Counted from the first letter of the stretch, positions 7,470 to 17,650 are shown. The stretch: DNA of 64,000 bases from Halosimplex aquaticum (GCF_028747785.1 NZ_CP118158.1:1178001-1242000); one strand, 5' to 3'. Numbers and translations are program-made. The notes: generated from the letters alone by a model not told the origin.

Positions 7470-9299
7470 ATGAGTGAGCAAACACCAGTGTCGCCACCGG
7501 ACGGCGAGACAGACGCGGACGAACAGACGACGGAGACAGCCGAACCGACCGACGAGGGAAGCCCGACGACGAGCGATACCGTGAGCACGGGCGCGGAGTC
7601 GGTCGTCGCGGCGCTCGAACAGGCCGGCGCGGAGACGCTGTTCGGCGTCCAGGGCGGGGCGATCATGCCCGTCTACGACGCGCTGTACGACTCCGAGGAA
7701 CTGACCCACGTCACGATGGCCCACGAGCAGGGGGCCTCCCACGCCGCGGACGCCTACGGCATCGTCTCGGGCAAGCCGGGCGTCTGCCTGGCGACCTCGG
7801 GCCCCGGCGCGACCAACCTCGTGACGGGCATCGCCGACGCGTCGATGGACTCCGACCCGATGATCGCGCTGACCGGCCAGGTCTCGACGGAGATGGTCGG
7901 CAACGACGCCTTCCAGGAGACCGACACCGTCGGCGTGACCCAGCCCGTCACCAAACACAGCTACTTCGCCGACGACGCCGACACGGTCGGCACCGAGGTC
8001 GGCGAGGCGTTCGCGCTCGCCGACGAGGGCCGCCAGGGCCCGACGCTGGTCGACCTGCCCAAGGACGTCACGCAGGGCGAGACAGACGCGTTCCCCGGTC
8101 AGCCGGAGACGCCCGACACGTACAACCCGCCGACGACGGCCGACGCCGACGCCGTCGACTCGGCGGCCGCCGCGCTGGCGGAGGCCGAGCGGCCGGTCAT
8201 CCTCGCGGGCGGCGGCGTCATCAAGGCCGAGGCCAGCGACGAACTGCGGCAGTTCGCCAAAGAGTACGAGATTCCGGTCATCACGACGATGCCCGGCATC
8301 GGCTCGTTCCCGGAGGACCACGAGCTGAGCCTGGAGTGGGCCGGGATGCACGGCACCGGCTACGCCAACATGGCGATCACGAACACCGACTGCATGCTCG
8401 CCGTCGGCACGCGCTTCGACGACCGCCTGACCGGCGGCGTCGAGTCGTTCGCGCCGGACGCCGAGCTGATCCACGTCGACATCGACCCCGCGGAGATCAG
8501 CAAGAACATCGAGGCCGATTACCCGCTGATCGGCGACGCGAAGCAGGTCCTGCGCCAGCTGGACGACGCCATGCCCGTCGCCTACGAGGCGATGGACACC
8601 TCGCCCGAGGCCTACGCCGAGTGGCGCGAGCAGTGTCAGACCTGGAAAGACGAGTACGAGATGGAGTACGACATGCCCGAGGACGAGCCGCTCAAACCGC
8701 AGTACGTGGTCGAGCGGTTCTCCGAGCTGGCCGACGACGACGCCATCGTCACGACCGGCGTCGGGCAACACCAGATGTGGGCCAGCCAGTTCTGGACGTA
8801 CACCGAGCCCCGAACGTGGGTCTCCAGCCACGGCCTGGGCACGATGGGCTACGGCGTCCCCTCGGCCATCGGCGCGAAGATCGCCGCACCGGACCAGGAA
8901 GTCGTCTGCTTCGACGGCGACGGCTCCTTCCTGATGACGGTCCAGGAGCTGTCCGTCGCGGTCCGGGAGGACCTGGACATCACGTACGTCGTTCTCAATA
9001 ACGAGGCGATCGGGATGGTCCGCCAGTGGCAGGACGGCTTCTACGAGGGCCGTCGGATGGCCTCGGAGTACCCGTGGATCCCGCAGTTCGACATGCTCGC
9101 CGAGGCGTTCGGCGCGCGCGGGTTCCGCCTGGAGGACTACGAATCGGTCGACGAGGTCATCGAGGCCGCGCGCGAGTACGACGGCCCGGCGGTCGTCGAC
9201 GCGATCATCGACCCGGCCGAGAACGTCTACCCGATGGTCCCCGCCGGCGGGGACAACGGGCTGTTCGCACTGAACGGCGACCAGCTGGGAGACATCTGA
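7470..9299 (+). CDS. ilvB: Acetolactate synthase, large (catalytic) subunit
   Basis: The product is 609 residues. It is a ThDP- and FAD-dependent enzyme joining two pyruvates (or pyruvate and 2-oxobutyrate), the first common step of valine, leucine and isoleucine synthesis. An acidic disordered leader of about 40 residues precedes the catalytic core. The catalytic Glu86 is in MAHEQGASHAADAYG, and the ThDP/Mg site is GDGSFLMTVQEL with LNNEAIGMVRQW. It starts the ilvBNC-leuCDB operon, with ilvN 25 bp downstream. A leader frame and hairpins upstream suggest control at the transcript level. Confidence 0.95.
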   Translation: MSEQTPVSPPDGETDADEQTTETAEPTDEGSPTTSDTVSTGAESVVAALEQAGAETLFGVQGGAIMPVYDALYDSEELTHVTMAHEQGASHAADAYGIVSGKPGVCLATSGPGATNLVTGIADASMDSDPMIALTGQVSTEMVGNDAFQETDTVGVTQPVTKHSYFADDADTVGTEVGEAFALADEGRQGPTLVDLPKDVTQGETDAFPGQPETPDTYNPPTTADADAVDSAAAALAEAERPVILAGGGVIKAEASDELRQFAKEYEIPVITTMPGIGSFPEDHELSLEWAGMHGTGYANMAITNTDCMLAVGTRFDDRLTGGVESFAPDAELIHVDIDPAEISKNIEADYPLIGDAKQVLRQLDDAMPVAYEAMDTSPEAYAEWREQCQTWKDEYEMEYDMPEDEPLKPQYVVERFSELADDDAIVTTGVGQHQMWASQFWTYTEPRTWVSSHGLGTMGYGVPSAIGAKIAAPDQEVVCFDGDGSFLMTVQELSVAVREDLDITYVVLNNEAIGMVRQWQDGFYEGRRMASEYPWIPQFDMLAEAFGARGFRLEDYESVDEVIEAAREYDGPAVVDAIIDPAENVYPMVPAGGDNGLFALNGDQLGDI

Positions 9300-9323
9300 A
9301 ATGACGACAACGGAGGACCAACG

Positions 9324-9980
9324 ATGACACAAGGCATGGAGGGCCCGCACCCGGACGAGCGGATGCGTCCGGAGGGCCGACGGAACTCGCAGGGGATTCG
9401 CATCGACCCGGAAGCAGAGGCGACTCACCAGCCGCGCAAGGCGGTGCTGTCGACGCTGGTGAAACACGAGCCCGGCGTGCTCGCGGAAGTGTCGGGCCTG
9501 TTCAGCCGCCGGCAGTTCAACATCGAGAGCCTGACCGTCGGCGCTACGGACGACGACGAGATCGCTCGGATGACCATCGTCATCGAGGAGCCCGAGCCGG
9601 GCGTCGACCAGGCGAAGAAGCAGCTGAAGAAGCTCGTGCCGGTCGTCTCGGTCGAGGAGCTCGAGCCCGAGGCGGTCCAGCGCGAGCTGATCCTCGTGAA
9701 GGTCAGCGGCGAGAAGCCCGACGACGTGAACGCGGTCGCGGACATGTACGACGGCAACGTCGTCGACGCCTCGCCGGAGGCCATCACGGTGGAGATCACC
9801 GGCAGCCAGCAGAAGATCGAGGCGGCCGTCGCGGCGTTCGACCAGTTCGACGTGCAGGAGGTCGTCCGCACGGGCGCGGCGGCGGTCGAGCGCGGCGCGG
9901 ACGTGCTGGAAGACGAGCGACGGAAAACGACGAAGGTATCAGACACCCCCGAGACTGCGGAGACAGCTACAGATGACTGA
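9324..9980 (+). CDS. ilvN: Acetolactate synthase, small (regulatory) subunit
   Basis: The product is 218 residues. An N-terminal ACT domain (about residues 38-115, [23 protein letters not shown] and NIESLTVG) binds valine in homologs. It is followed by the C-terminal ALS_ss domain and an acidic Thr-rich tail. It activates and feedback-controls IlvB. Its ATG overlaps the TGA of a nine-codon mini-frame (9301-9327) that begins just after ilvB stops, which may couple translation. The 3' end overlaps ilvC by 8 nt. Confidence 0.93.
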   Translation: MTQGMEGPHPDERMRPEGRRNSQGIRIDPEAEATHQPRKAVLSTLVKHEPGVLAEVSGLFSRRQFNIESLTVGATDDDEIARMTIVIEEPEPGVDQAKKQLKKLVPVVSVEELEPEAVQRELILVKVSGEKPDDVNAVADMYDGNVVDASPEAITVEITGSQQKIEAAVAAFDQFDVQEVVRTGAAAVERGADVLEDERRKTTKVSDTPETAETATDD

Positions 9981-10971
9981 CGAATTCACCACGCCCGTCT
10001 ACGACGACGGCGACGCCGACGAATCGTACATCGAAGACAAGACCGTGGCCATCCTGGGCTACGGCAGCCAGGGCCACGCGCAGGCCCAGAACCTCGCCGA
10101 CAGCGGCGTCGACGTGGTCGTCGGCCTCCGCGAGGGGTCGAGTTCGCGCCAGGAAGCCGAAGCGGACGGCATCCGCGTCGCGGTGCCCGACGAGGCCGTC
10201 GCCGAGGCGGACATCACCGTGATGCTCGTCCCGGACACCGTCCAGCCGGCCGTGTTCGAGGCCGTCGAGGACGGCCTGGAGGAAGGCGACACGCTCCAGT
10301 TCGCCCACGGGTTCAACATCCACTACGGCCAGATCGAGCCGCCGGAGGGCGTCGACGTGACGATGGTCGCGCCGAAGAGCCCCGGCCACCTCGTCCGCCG
10401 CACGTACAAGCGCGGCGAGGGGACGCCGGGCCTCATCGCCATCGAGCAGGACGCCACCGGCGCCGCCAAGGAGGAGGCGCTGGCCTACGCGCAGGCCATC
10501 GGCTGCGCCCGCGCGGGCGTCATCGAGACGAGCTTCAAGGAAGAGGTCGAGACCGACCTGTTCGGCGAGCAGGCCGTCCTCTGCGGCGGCGTCACCGAGA
10601 TGGTCAAGGCCGGCTTCGAGACGCTGGTCGACGCGGGCTACGCGCCCGAGATGGCCTACTTCGAGTGCCTGAACGAGCTGAAGCTCATTGTCGACCTCAT
10701 GTACGAGGGCGGCCACATGGGCATGTGGGACTCCGTCTCGGACACCGCCGAGTACGGCGGGCTCACCCGCGGCGAAGAGGTCATCGACCGCGAGGGCATG
10801 GAGTCCATCCTCGAGGGCGTCCAGAACGGCGAGTTCGCACGCGAGTGGATCAACGAGAACCAGGCGAGCCGCCCGGCCTACAAGCAGTACCGCGACGCGG
10901 AAGCGAACCACCAGATCGAGGAAGTCGGCGGGCGCCTGCGCGAGCTGTTCGCGTGGGCCGACGAGGAGTAG
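9973..10971 (+). CDS. ilvC: Ketol-acid reductoisomerase, class I
   Basis: The product is 332 residues. It isomerises and reduces acetolactate or acetohydroxybutyrate to the dihydroxy acid. The Rossmann motif is GYGSQGHAQ (29-37), and the beta2-alphaB loop ([11 protein letters not shown]) decides NADPH/NADH preference. The C-terminal knotted domain has the two metal-binding acids, in [18 protein letters not shown] and in [18 protein letters not shown]. It overlaps ilvN by 8 nt, so the two are translationally coupled. Length fits class I enzymes. Confidence 0.95.
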   Translation: MTDEFTTPVYDDGDADESYIEDKTVAILGYGSQGHAQAQNLADSGVDVVVGLREGSSSRQEAEADGIRVAVPDEAVAEADITVMLVPDTVQPAVFEAVEDGLEEGDTLQFAHGFNIHYGQIEPPEGVDVTMVAPKSPGHLVRRTYKRGEGTPGLIAIEQDATGAAKEEALAYAQAIGCARAGVIETSFKEEVETDLFGEQAVLCGGVTEMVKAGFETLVDAGYAPEMAYFECLNELKLIVDLMYEGGHMGMWDSVSDTAEYGGLTRGEEVIDREGMESILEGVQNGEFAREWINENQASRPAYKQYRDAEANHQIEEVGGRLRELFAWADEE

Positions 10972-10987
10972 CGAGCACACCAGACAG

Positions 10988-11335
10988 ATGACAGACGACA
11001 CGACACACGCGACCGAAACCACGACCGACACCGTCGGCGACGCGGCCCCGAAGGCGACGATGGCCGAGTTCAGCCACACCAACCCCCACACGGGGAAGGC
11101 GTTCGGCGACGACTTCGCCTTCCAGCGGGGCCCGGCAGTCGCGGCTGACGGGGGTGAGCGGAACGCAGTTCCGCGAGCCTCGTCGGACCGCAGGTCCGAC
11201 GGTGGACGCGCAGACGCGGAGGACGACGGCGAACAGACGATGAGAGACGTCGACCACGAGCACCCCGAGGCGGACGCGGAGGACGCGAATCGCGTCTTCC
11301 AGCGGGGCAACGAGGAGCCAGCGGATTCAGTATGA
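10988..11335 (+). CDS. Uncharacterised acidic protein with a repeated motif, between ilvC and leuC
   Basis: The product is 115 residues, strongly acidic, with no known fold. Two related segments are visible. One reads [16 protein letters not shown]...[14 protein letters not shown], the other [12 protein letters not shown]...[15 protein letters not shown]. Each has M-x2-x-HTxP/HEHP, then F-QRG, separated by a variable hydrophilic linker, which suggests a duplicated short unit. Its stop overlaps the leuC start (ATGA), so it is translated with the operon. I do not recognise a function. The His-rich repeats could bind metal or partner with the Fe-S enzyme that follows, but this is speculation. 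Confidence 0.75.
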   Translation: MTDDTTHATETTTDTVGDAAPKATMAEFSHTNPHTGKAFGDDFAFQRGPAVAADGGERNAVPRASSDRRSDGGRADAEDDGEQTMRDVDHEHPEADAEDANRVFQRGNEEPADSV

Positions 11336-12753
11336 GTCAGGGTACACTGTACGACAAGGTCTGGGATCGACACAAGGTAACGACGCTGCCCAACGGGCAG
11401 GACCAGCTGTTCGTCGGGCTGCACCTCATCCACGAGGTCACCAGCCCGCAGGCGTTCGGCATGCTCCAGGAGCGCGGCCTGGAGGTCGCGCGCCCGGACC
11501 TGACCCACGCGACGGTCGACCACATCGTCCCGACGGCCAATCAGGACCGACCGTACGCCGACGACGCGGCCGAGCGCATGATGGCCGAACTGGAGGAGAA
11601 CGTCCGCGACGCGGGCATCCAGTTCTCCGACCCGACGACGGGCGACCAGGGCATCGTCCACGTCATCGGGCCGGAGCAGGGCATCACCCAGCCCGGCAAG
11701 ACGATCGTCTGCGGCGACTCCCACACCTCCACGCACGGCGCGTTCGGCGCGCTCGCGTTCGGTATCGGGACCAGCCAGATCCGCGACGTGCTGGCCACCC
11801 AGACCATCGCGATGGAGAAGCAGAAGGTCCGCAAGATCCAGGTCGACGGCGAACTCGGCGAGGGCGTCGAGGCCAAGGACGTCATCCTGGAGATCATCCG
11901 CCGTCTCGGTACCGAGGGCGGCGTCGGCTACGTCTACGAGTACGCCGGCGAGGCCATCGAGAACCTCGACATGGAAGGCCGGATGTCCATCTGCAACATG
12001 TCCATCGAGGGCGGCGCTCGCGCGGGCTACGTCAACCCCGACGAGACCACCTACGAGTGGCTGGAGCAGACCGACTACTTCCAGGAGAACCCGGAGAAGT
12101 TCGACGAGCTGAAGCCGTACTGGGAGTCCATCCGCTCCGACGAGGACGCCGAGTACGACGACGTGGTCCACATCGACGCGAGCGAACTCGACCCGGTCGT
12201 CACCTGGGGTACCACGCCCGGTCAGGGAATCGGTATCCACGACCCGATCCCGGCCCCCGAGGACCTGCCGGAGGACAAGCAGGACACCGCCCGGCGCGCC
12301 CAGGAGCACATGCGCGTCGAGCCCGGCGAGACCATGGAGGGCTACGACATCGACGTCGCCTTCCTGGGCTCGTGTACGAACGCGCGCCTGCCCGACCTGC
12401 GCCGCGCGGCCCGCATCGTGAAGGGCCGCGAGGTCGCCGACGACGTGCGCGCGATGGTCGTCCCCGGCAGCCAGCGCGTCCAGAAGCAGGCCGAGGAAGA
12501 GGGCCTGAAGGACGTCTTCGAGGAAGCCGGATTCGACTGGCGCAACGCCGGCTGTTCGATGTGCCTCGGCATGAACGAGGACCAGCTGGAAGGCGACGAG
12601 GCCTGCGCGTCCTCGTCGAACCGCAACTTCGTCGGCCGCCAGGGCAGCAAGGACGGCCGCACCGTCCTGATGAACCCGCGGATGGTCGCCGCCGCGGCGA
12701 TCACCGGCGAGGTCTCTGACGTGCGCGAACTGAAGGAGGTGAACCTGGCATGA
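11332..12753 (+). CDS. leuC: 3-isopropylmalate dehydratase, large subunit
   Basis: The product is 473 residues. It is an aconitase-family [4Fe-4S] enzyme converting 2- to 3-isopropylmalate with LeuD. The cluster cysteines are seen in [14 protein letters not shown] and in [12 protein letters not shown]; the substrate loop is [20 protein letters not shown]. It overlaps the preceding gene by 4 nt and leuD by 4 nt (ATGA), so it forms a tight translational unit. Homoaconitase activity cannot be excluded, but the leu context argues for LeuC. Confidence 0.95.
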   Translation: MSQGTLYDKVWDRHKVTTLPNGQDQLFVGLHLIHEVTSPQAFGMLQERGLEVARPDLTHATVDHIVPTANQDRPYADDAAERMMAELEENVRDAGIQFSDPTTGDQGIVHVIGPEQGITQPGKTIVCGDSHTSTHGAFGALAFGIGTSQIRDVLATQTIAMEKQKVRKIQVDGELGEGVEAKDVILEIIRRLGTEGGVGYVYEYAGEAIENLDMEGRMSICNMSIEGGARAGYVNPDETTYEWLEQTDYFQENPEKFDELKPYWESIRSDEDAEYDDVVHIDASELDPVVTWGTTPGQGIGIHDPIPAPEDLPEDKQDTARRAQEHMRVEPGETMEGYDIDVAFLGSCTNARLPDLRRAARIVKGREVADDVRAMVVPGSQRVQKQAEEEGLKDVFEEAGFDWRNAGCSMCLGMNEDQLEGDEACASSSNRNFVGRQGSKDGRTVLMNPRMVAAAAITGEVSDVRELKEVNLA

Positions 12754-13373
12754 GTGACCCGACCGAGGACATCCCGTCGGTCGACTACGTGGAGGGGACG
12801 GGCATCCCGATCCGCGGCAACGACATCGACACCGACCAGATCATCCCTGCGCGGTTCATGAAGGTCGTCACCTTCGACGGCCTGGGCGAGTTCGCCTTCT
12901 TCGACCTGCGCTTCGACGACGAGGACGAACAGAAGGACCACCCGATGAACGAGGAGCGCTTCCAGGACGCCAACGTCATGGTGGTCAACGCCAACTTCGG
13001 CTGCGGCTCCTCGCGCGAGCACGCCCCGCAGGCGCTCATGCGCTGGGGCATCGACGCCATCATCGGCGAGTCCTTCGCCGAGATCTTCGCGGGCAACTGC
13101 CTCGCGCTCGGCATTCCGACCGTGACCGCCGACCACGAGACGATCAACGCGCTCCAGCAGTGGGTCGACGACAACCCCGACGGCGACATCGAGGTCGACG
13201 TGCGGGCGGAGACGGTGACCTACGGCGACAACGAGATCAGCGTCAGCGTCGACCGCGCCCAGCGCGAGGCCCTCGTCGAGGGCAACTGGGACACGACCGC
13301 GCTGATGAAGGCCAACCAGAACGCGATCCAGGAAACCGCCGACTCGCTGCCGTACGTCGAGTCCGCGGACTGA
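12750..13373 (+). CDS. leuD: 3-isopropylmalate dehydratase, small subunit
   Basis: The product is 207 residues, the aconitase swivel domain. Motifs are the N-terminal [17 protein letters not shown] and the substrate-contacting [13 protein letters not shown] (about residues 87-99). It completes the heterodimeric isomerase with LeuC, whose stop it overlaps. After it, about 100 bp separates leuD from the cyclase-family gene, so the operon may pause or have an internal promoter here. Confidence 0.95.
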   Translation: MSDPTEDIPSVDYVEGTGIPIRGNDIDTDQIIPARFMKVVTFDGLGEFAFFDLRFDDEDEQKDHPMNEERFQDANVMVVNANFGCGSSREHAPQALMRWGIDAIIGESFAEIFAGNCLALGIPTVTADHETINALQQWVDDNPDGDIEVDVRAETVTYGDNEISVSVDRAQREALVEGNWDTTALMKANQNAIQETADSLPYVESAD

Positions 13374-13471
13374 CGGCGGAAATTCGGTTCTCGACCGCAT
13401 CAGTACTGTTCTCGGCGACTTCTCCGACATCGTCCGACGGACCTATGCTCGCCCGGGAGCGATAGCCACGC

Positions 13472-14143
13472 GTGCAGACGTTCGACCTTTCGCACTCGCT
13501 CGCCACCGACATGCCCGTCTATCCCGGAACCGAACCGATCGGCGTCGAACCCGCAGCGACCCGCGAGGCCGACGGCTACCGGACGACGCGCCTCGACGTG
13601 GACTCCCACGCCGGCACGCACGTGGACGCGCCGGCGCACCTGATCGACGGCCCCTCGCTCGACGGGTTCTCCGCGGACCGGTTCCGGTTCGACGCGACCG
13701 CGGCCGACCTCCGTCCGCTCGATCCCCGGGAGCCGATCGGCGTCGACGCCCTCCGGGACAGTCTTCCGGCCGGTGCGGATCCGGACGCAGTGGACCTCCT
13801 CGCCGTCGTCACGGGCTGGGACGACCACTGGGAGAGCGATCGCTACCTCGACCACCCGTATCTCACCGCTGACGCCGCCGCGTGGCTCGCCGAGCGCGAG
13901 TGCGACCTCGGTGTCGATACCGTCAACCCGGACCCGACGCCGACAGAGAAGGCGACCGCCGACGAACCCGACGGGTTTCCGGTCCACGAGACGCTGTTCG
14001 ATGAGGGTCGGCTGATCGTCGAGAACCTCCGCGGACTCGACCGGCTGCCCGATCGCTTCGAACTACACGCCTATCCGCTCAAGTTCGCAAACGCCGACGC
14101 GTCGCCGGTCCGAGCGGTCGCGTACCCGGACGGAGACGGGTGA
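13472..14143 (+). CDS. Cyclase-family metal-dependent hydrolase
   Basis: The product is 223 residues with a GTG start. The family signature is HAGTHVDAPAHLIDG (about residues 47-61), the histidine/aspartate metal site shared by kynurenine formamidase and polyketide 'cyclase' proteins (PF04199). The N-terminal DLSHSLATDMPVYPG is also typical. It lies between leuD and leuB in the same direction. In that place it could hydrolyse an amide or lactone side product, but a real link with leucine synthesis is not shown. Kynurenine formamidase is the nearest named alternative. Confidence 0.85.
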   Translation: MQTFDLSHSLATDMPVYPGTEPIGVEPAATREADGYRTTRLDVDSHAGTHVDAPAHLIDGPSLDGFSADRFRFDATAADLRPLDPREPIGVDALRDSLPAGADPDAVDLLAVVTGWDDHWESDRYLDHPYLTADAAAWLAERECDLGVDTVNPDPTPTEKATADEPDGFPVHETLFDEGRLIVENLRGLDRLPDRFELHAYPLKFANADASPVRAVAYPDGDG

Positions 14144-14218
14144 CGGGCGGCGACCGCCCGCCCGGTCGACCTGACACACATCGACACCCTCTTTTCGGCA
14201 CCGCCGGGAGATAGCGTC

Positions 14219-15199
14219 ATGACTCACGAGATCGCCGTGATCCCCGGCGACGGGATCGGACAGGAAGTGACGCCGGCGGCAGTCGAAGTCCTCGAGGCAA
14301 TCGACGTCGACTTCGACTTCGTCGAGGGCGAGGCGGGCGACGCCGTGAAGGAGGAGACGGGCGAGGCGCTCCCCACCCAAACTCGGGAACTCGCCGCCGA
14401 CGCCGACGCGACGCTGTTCGGCGCCGCGGGCGAGACGGCCGCCGACGTCATCCTCCCGCTCCGCGACGTCGTCGGGTCGTTCGCCAACGTCCGACCGGCT
14501 CGCTCGTACCCCGGGCTGGACGCCGTCCAGCCGGACACCGACCTCGTGTTCATCCGCGAGAACACCGAGGGCGTCTACTCCGGCATCGAGGCGGAGATCG
14601 ACGAGGGCGTCCGGACGCTGACGCGCGTGATCACCGAGGACGCCTCCCGCGAGATCGCCGAGTTCGGGTTCCGCTACGCGAAACAGAACGGCTTCGACGA
14701 CGTGACCATCGCGCACAAGGCCAACGTCATGCGCCAGACCGACGGGCTGTTCCTCGAAACGGCCGAGGAAGTCGGCGACTCGTTCGACGTCGACTACGAC
14801 ACGGCGCTGATGGACGCGCTCGCGATGCACCTCGTCATGCATCCGGAGGACTACGGTGTCGTCATCTGCCCGAACCTCGCGGGCGACATGCTCTCGGACC
14901 TGGCCGCCGGCCTCGTCGGCGGTCTCGGCCTGCTCCCGAGCGCGAACGTCGGCGAGGAGAACGCGCTGTTCGAGCCCGTCCACGGCTCCGCGCCCGACAT
15001 CGCCGGTCAGGGCATCGCGAATCCCTCGGCGATGATCCTCTCGGCCGCCATGCTGCTCGACCACCTGGAATACGGCGACGAGGCGACCGCCGTGCGGGAA
15101 GCCGTCGAAGGCGTCCTCGCCGACGGGCCGCGCACGCCCGACCTCGGCGGCGACGCCTCGACCGACGAGGTCACCGAGGCAGTCGTCGACCGCCTCTGA
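14219..15199 (+). CDS. leuB: 3-isopropylmalate dehydrogenase
   Basis: The product is 326 residues, shorter than bacterial LeuB but normal for archaea. It oxidatively decarboxylates 3-isopropylmalate to 2-oxoisocaproate. PGDGIGQEV is at 9-17, [12 protein letters not shown] binds substrate, [12 protein letters not shown] holds the catalytic lysine, and the metal aspartates are in MDALAMHL and [30 protein letters not shown] is the cofactor region. It is the last gene of the leu cluster. Isocitrate/homoisocitrate dehydrogenase relatives share the motifs, but context supports LeuB. Confidence 0.93.
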   Translation: MTHEIAVIPGDGIGQEVTPAAVEVLEAIDVDFDFVEGEAGDAVKEETGEALPTQTRELAADADATLFGAAGETAADVILPLRDVVGSFANVRPARSYPGLDAVQPDTDLVFIRENTEGVYSGIEAEIDEGVRTLTRVITEDASREIAEFGFRYAKQNGFDDVTIAHKANVMRQTDGLFLETAEEVGDSFDVDYDTALMDALAMHLVMHPEDYGVVICPNLAGDMLSDLAAGLVGGLGLLPSANVGEENALFEPVHGSAPDIAGQGIANPSAMILSAAMLLDHLEYGDEATAVREAVEGVLADGPRTPDLGGDASTDEVTEAVVDRL

Positions 15200-15286
15200 A
15201 TCCCCCTCGTACTCGCGTTCGAACGCCGAACGATCCCCGTTCCGTCCCGGAAATTTAAGTTTCTCAGCCGTCTCACTGCCGACCGT

Positions 15287-15427
15287 ATGCCAACGGTCGA
15301 ACTCGACGAGGAGACGATCGAGCGGCTGGACGCGCTGCGGGTGGACGACGAGTCCTACGACGAGGTCGTCACCGAACTCATCAACATCTACGAGGCGGAA
15401 GGACTGACGCTGTTCACGAACGAGTGA
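15287..15427 (+). CDS. Small RHH/antitoxin-like protein
   Basis: The product is 46 residues: MPTVELDEETIERLDALR, then SYDEVVTELINIYEAEG. This is the beta strand plus two helices of a ribbon-helix-helix or VapB-like DNA-binding fold, as in the many haloarchaeal DUF7557-type proteins. A TATA-like AAATTTAAG (15251-15259) 28 bp upstream indicates a near-leaderless message. No toxin gene follows, so an orphan regulator is likely. Confidence 0.7.
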   Translation: MPTVELDEETIERLDALRVDDESYDEVVTELINIYEAEGLTLFTNE

Positions 15428-15490
15428 CGCGACCGGGCGTGATCGCCGGGAGCCGCCCGTCGGCGCGACTGCGGCCGACGGTCGACGGCG

Positions 15491-15940
15491 TCACTCCCGT
15501 GCGAGGACGCAGACCTCGTCCCACTTGCCCCGCGATTCGAGTTTCTCCTGCAGGTCGCCGGCGTACATCTGGGCCATCTCCTCGGCGGCGGCCAGTTGCT
15601 CCCTGTCCACGCCGCCGCCCCCGCCCAGCCCGAGAGCGTCTTTGACCCCGTCGAGCAGGCCGCCGCCCGAGTCGTCGGACGGTCGGCCGCCGCCGGCGGC
15701 CATCCCGGTCGCCCGGTCGACGTTCTCCAGTTCGGGGACGATGCTCTCGACCTTGCTCGTGTCCGCGACGAGGCGTGCCGTCTCGGGGTCTTCGGGACCC
15801 TCGATCTCGAACTCGACGGCGGTCATGATGAGGCCCCACTGCTGGCGGGAGAAGTTCGAGGCCGCGACCTTCTCGGCGAACTCCTGGTCGACCTGCATCC
15901 GTTCGCCGACGATCCGGTCGCTCCAGTCGCTGTCGCTCAT
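15491..15940 (-). CDS. DUF5799-like haloarchaeal protein
   Basis: The product is 149 residues, acidic, starting MSDSDWSDRIVGERMQVDQEF. The conserved-looking N-terminal two-thirds (SNFSRQQWGLIMTAVEFEI, VADTSKVESIVPELENV) is followed by a Gly-rich linker around residues 85-115 and a helical C-terminus (LAAAEEMAQMYAGDLQEKL). I recall this architecture as DUF5799, found only in haloarchaea. No function is known. It is transcribed away from the leuB side, next to the DHH/TrkA gene. Confidence 0.75.
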   Translation of the reverse strand: MSDSDWSDRIVGERMQVDQEFAEKVAASNFSRQQWGLIMTAVEFEIEGPEDPETARLVADTSKVESIVPELENVDRATGMAAGGGRPSDDSGGGLLDGVKDALGLGGGGGVDREQLAAAEEMAQMYAGDLQEKLESRGKWDEVCVLARE

Positions 15941-16019
15941 GCGTTGCCGTTAGACCCTCTCCGGTATGTATCTCCCGCTCGTCGAGCGCTGTCGTCCGGA
16001 AAACGAACCGCGATCGGCC

Positions 16020-17471
16020 TCAGTTCCCGTTGCTCTCGCCGCTGGACTCGACGCCGAGGGCGTCGAAGAGCTTCTTCCGCACGGCTTCCTCGGTGAGTTG
16101 CAGGAGCGTCTCGCGGTTGTCCTCGCTGGTCTCGATGCCGGTGAAGATGCCCAGCGGGATCTCGACGGCGGCGTCGGTCGAGTGGCCCTTCGCCTCGCCC
16201 ATCTCTCCGAAGGCGTCGTCCAGGACCTTCCCGATGTTCATCCGGATGTCCTTCGAGCGCGCGGCGAGGTAGATGGTGTCGTCGGCGATGGCGAAGACCG
16301 CGGTGGTCGTGATCCCCTCGAGGTTCAGGAGGTGCTGGGCCGCCTGGGCGAGCGCGTCGCGGTCGCGGATGAACCCCGCGTTGGAGACGAGGTGGCTCCC
16401 GCTGACCTCGCGATTCCTGATGGCCTCGGCGAGCACGTCCAGCGTCTCGGGCGACATCGACGGCGACTCGACCTGTTCGAGCGTGTCGTGGTCGGCGAAG
16501 GGGTAGAGGTAGGCGGCGGCGGTGAGGTCGGCGGGCGTCGTGTCGCGCTTGAAGTCCAGCGTCTCGGCGCGGATCCCGTAGAGGAGCGCGGTGGCGACCT
16601 CCTGGCTGAGATTGAGGTCGAGCTCCTGGATGTACTTGGTCAGGATAGTCGAGGTGGCGGAGACGTTCGAGCGGACGTCCTCGAAGCGGGCGTCGAGGTC
16701 TTCGTTCTCGTGTTCGTAGTGGTCGACGAGGATGTCGATGCCCTCGGCCGTCGGCGCGCCGCCCTTCGCGTAGTCGACGAGCGCGACGGTGTCGTACTCG
16801 TCCATGTCGACGTCGTCCCGGGAGACGAGGTCGATGCCGAGCAGGTTGACGAACGCGCGGTTCTCCTGGTGGCCGACCTCGCCCTCGTAGATGATGTCCG
16901 CCTCCACGTCGCGGCTCGCGGCGATGTCTCGCAGCGCGGCCGCGCTCGCGATGGAGTCCGGGTCGGGACTCCGGTGGACGAGGATCGCCATCCGGCCGTC
17001 GGTGTCGTCGATGACCTCGGCGAGGTTACGCGCTTTGTACTCGAGTTCGCCGGTCTCCAGCGCGCGGAGGGCGGAGTCGGCGATGACGGCCGACGGGTTG
17101 ATCACCACGTCGGCGCCGAGTTCGGTGAGTTCGTCGGCGGAGACCGGGTCCGAGGCGCGCGCGACGATGAAGTGGTCGCCGCCGCGGCCGCGGATGTTCC
17201 CGACGGCGGCGGAGTTGGCCTCGACGTCGGAAGACATGATCAGGACGACGTCGCAGTCTGCGACTTCGTCGACGACCGACTCGTCGCGGATGTCCGCGAC
17301 GTTGGCGTCGAGGTCCTGGTCGCGGAGCGCTTCCACGCGGCCCTCGTCGCGGTCGATGATCTCGACCTCCTTGCCCTCGCTGACGAGTTCCTCGGCGACG
17401 GCGTGGCCCACGCTCCCACACCCGAGGATGGCGTAGCGAGACATCGACGCCATCGTGATGCCGGTGCTCAT
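16020..17471 (-). CDS. TrkA-N (RCK) plus DHH/DHHA1 phosphoesterase-like protein
   Basis: The product is 483 residues. An N-terminal Rossmann TrkA-N domain (YAILGCGSVGHAVAEEL near residue 13; nucleotide-binding loop) is joined to a DHH phosphoesterase domain from about residue 155 and a C-terminal DHHA1 domain with RMNIGKVLDDAFGEMG. The DHH core is altered: the first metal motif is HRSPDPDSIAS instead of H-x-NPDxDA, and the namesake motif reads DHY. A nucleotide-sensing cyclic-dinucleotide or nanoRNA phosphodiesterase is the best guess. The window also holds a relative with intact motifs at 60150-61340. Confidence 0.88.
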   Translation of the reverse strand: MSTGITMASMSRYAILGCGSVGHAVAEELVSEGKEVEIIDRDEGRVEALRDQDLDANVADIRDESVVDEVADCDVVLIMSSDVEANSAAVGNIRGRGGDHFIVARASDPVSADELTELGADVVINPSAVIADSALRALETGELEYKARNLAEVIDDTDGRMAILVHRSPDPDSIASAAALRDIAASRDVEADIIYEGEVGHQENRAFVNLLGIDLVSRDDVDMDEYDTVALVDYAKGGAPTAEGIDILVDHYEHENEDLDARFEDVRSNVSATSTILTKYIQELDLNLSQEVATALLYGIRAETLDFKRDTTPADLTAAAYLYPFADHDTLEQVESPSMSPETLDVLAEAIRNREVSGSHLVSNAGFIRDRDALAQAAQHLLNLEGITTTAVFAIADDTIYLAARSKDIRMNIGKVLDDAFGEMGEAKGHSTDAAVEIPLGIFTGIETSEDNRETLLQLTEEAVRKKLFDALGVESSGESNGN

Positions 17472-17576
17472 CGTGTCACCTTACATGGCCACGAGACATA
17501 TAATTCCCCACATTTCGCCGCGTCCTCGTCCCCGAACAGTAACGTATATCAACCAACCTCCGTAAGTCGAATTCGA

Positions 17577-17650
17577 GGGCCGGTAGCTCAGTCCGGCAGA
17601 GCGTCTGACTCTTAATCAGACGGTCGAGGGTTCAAATCCCTTCCGGCCCG
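17577..17650 (+). tRNA. tRNA-Lys (CTT)
   Basis: The molecule is 74 nt. The acceptor stem GGGCCGG pairs with CCGGCCC and leaves a G discriminator. The anticodon loop CTCTTAA sits on a TCTGA/TCAGA stem with anticodon CTT. The T loop is GGTTCAAATCC. A TATA-like GTATATC lies at 17544-17550. No intron is visible and CCA is not encoded. Confidence 0.95.

Noticed and set aside
7184..7477. 97-codon plus-strand frame over the ilvB leader
   Set aside because: It spans the TATA box and starts before the transcript; composition is not protein-like.
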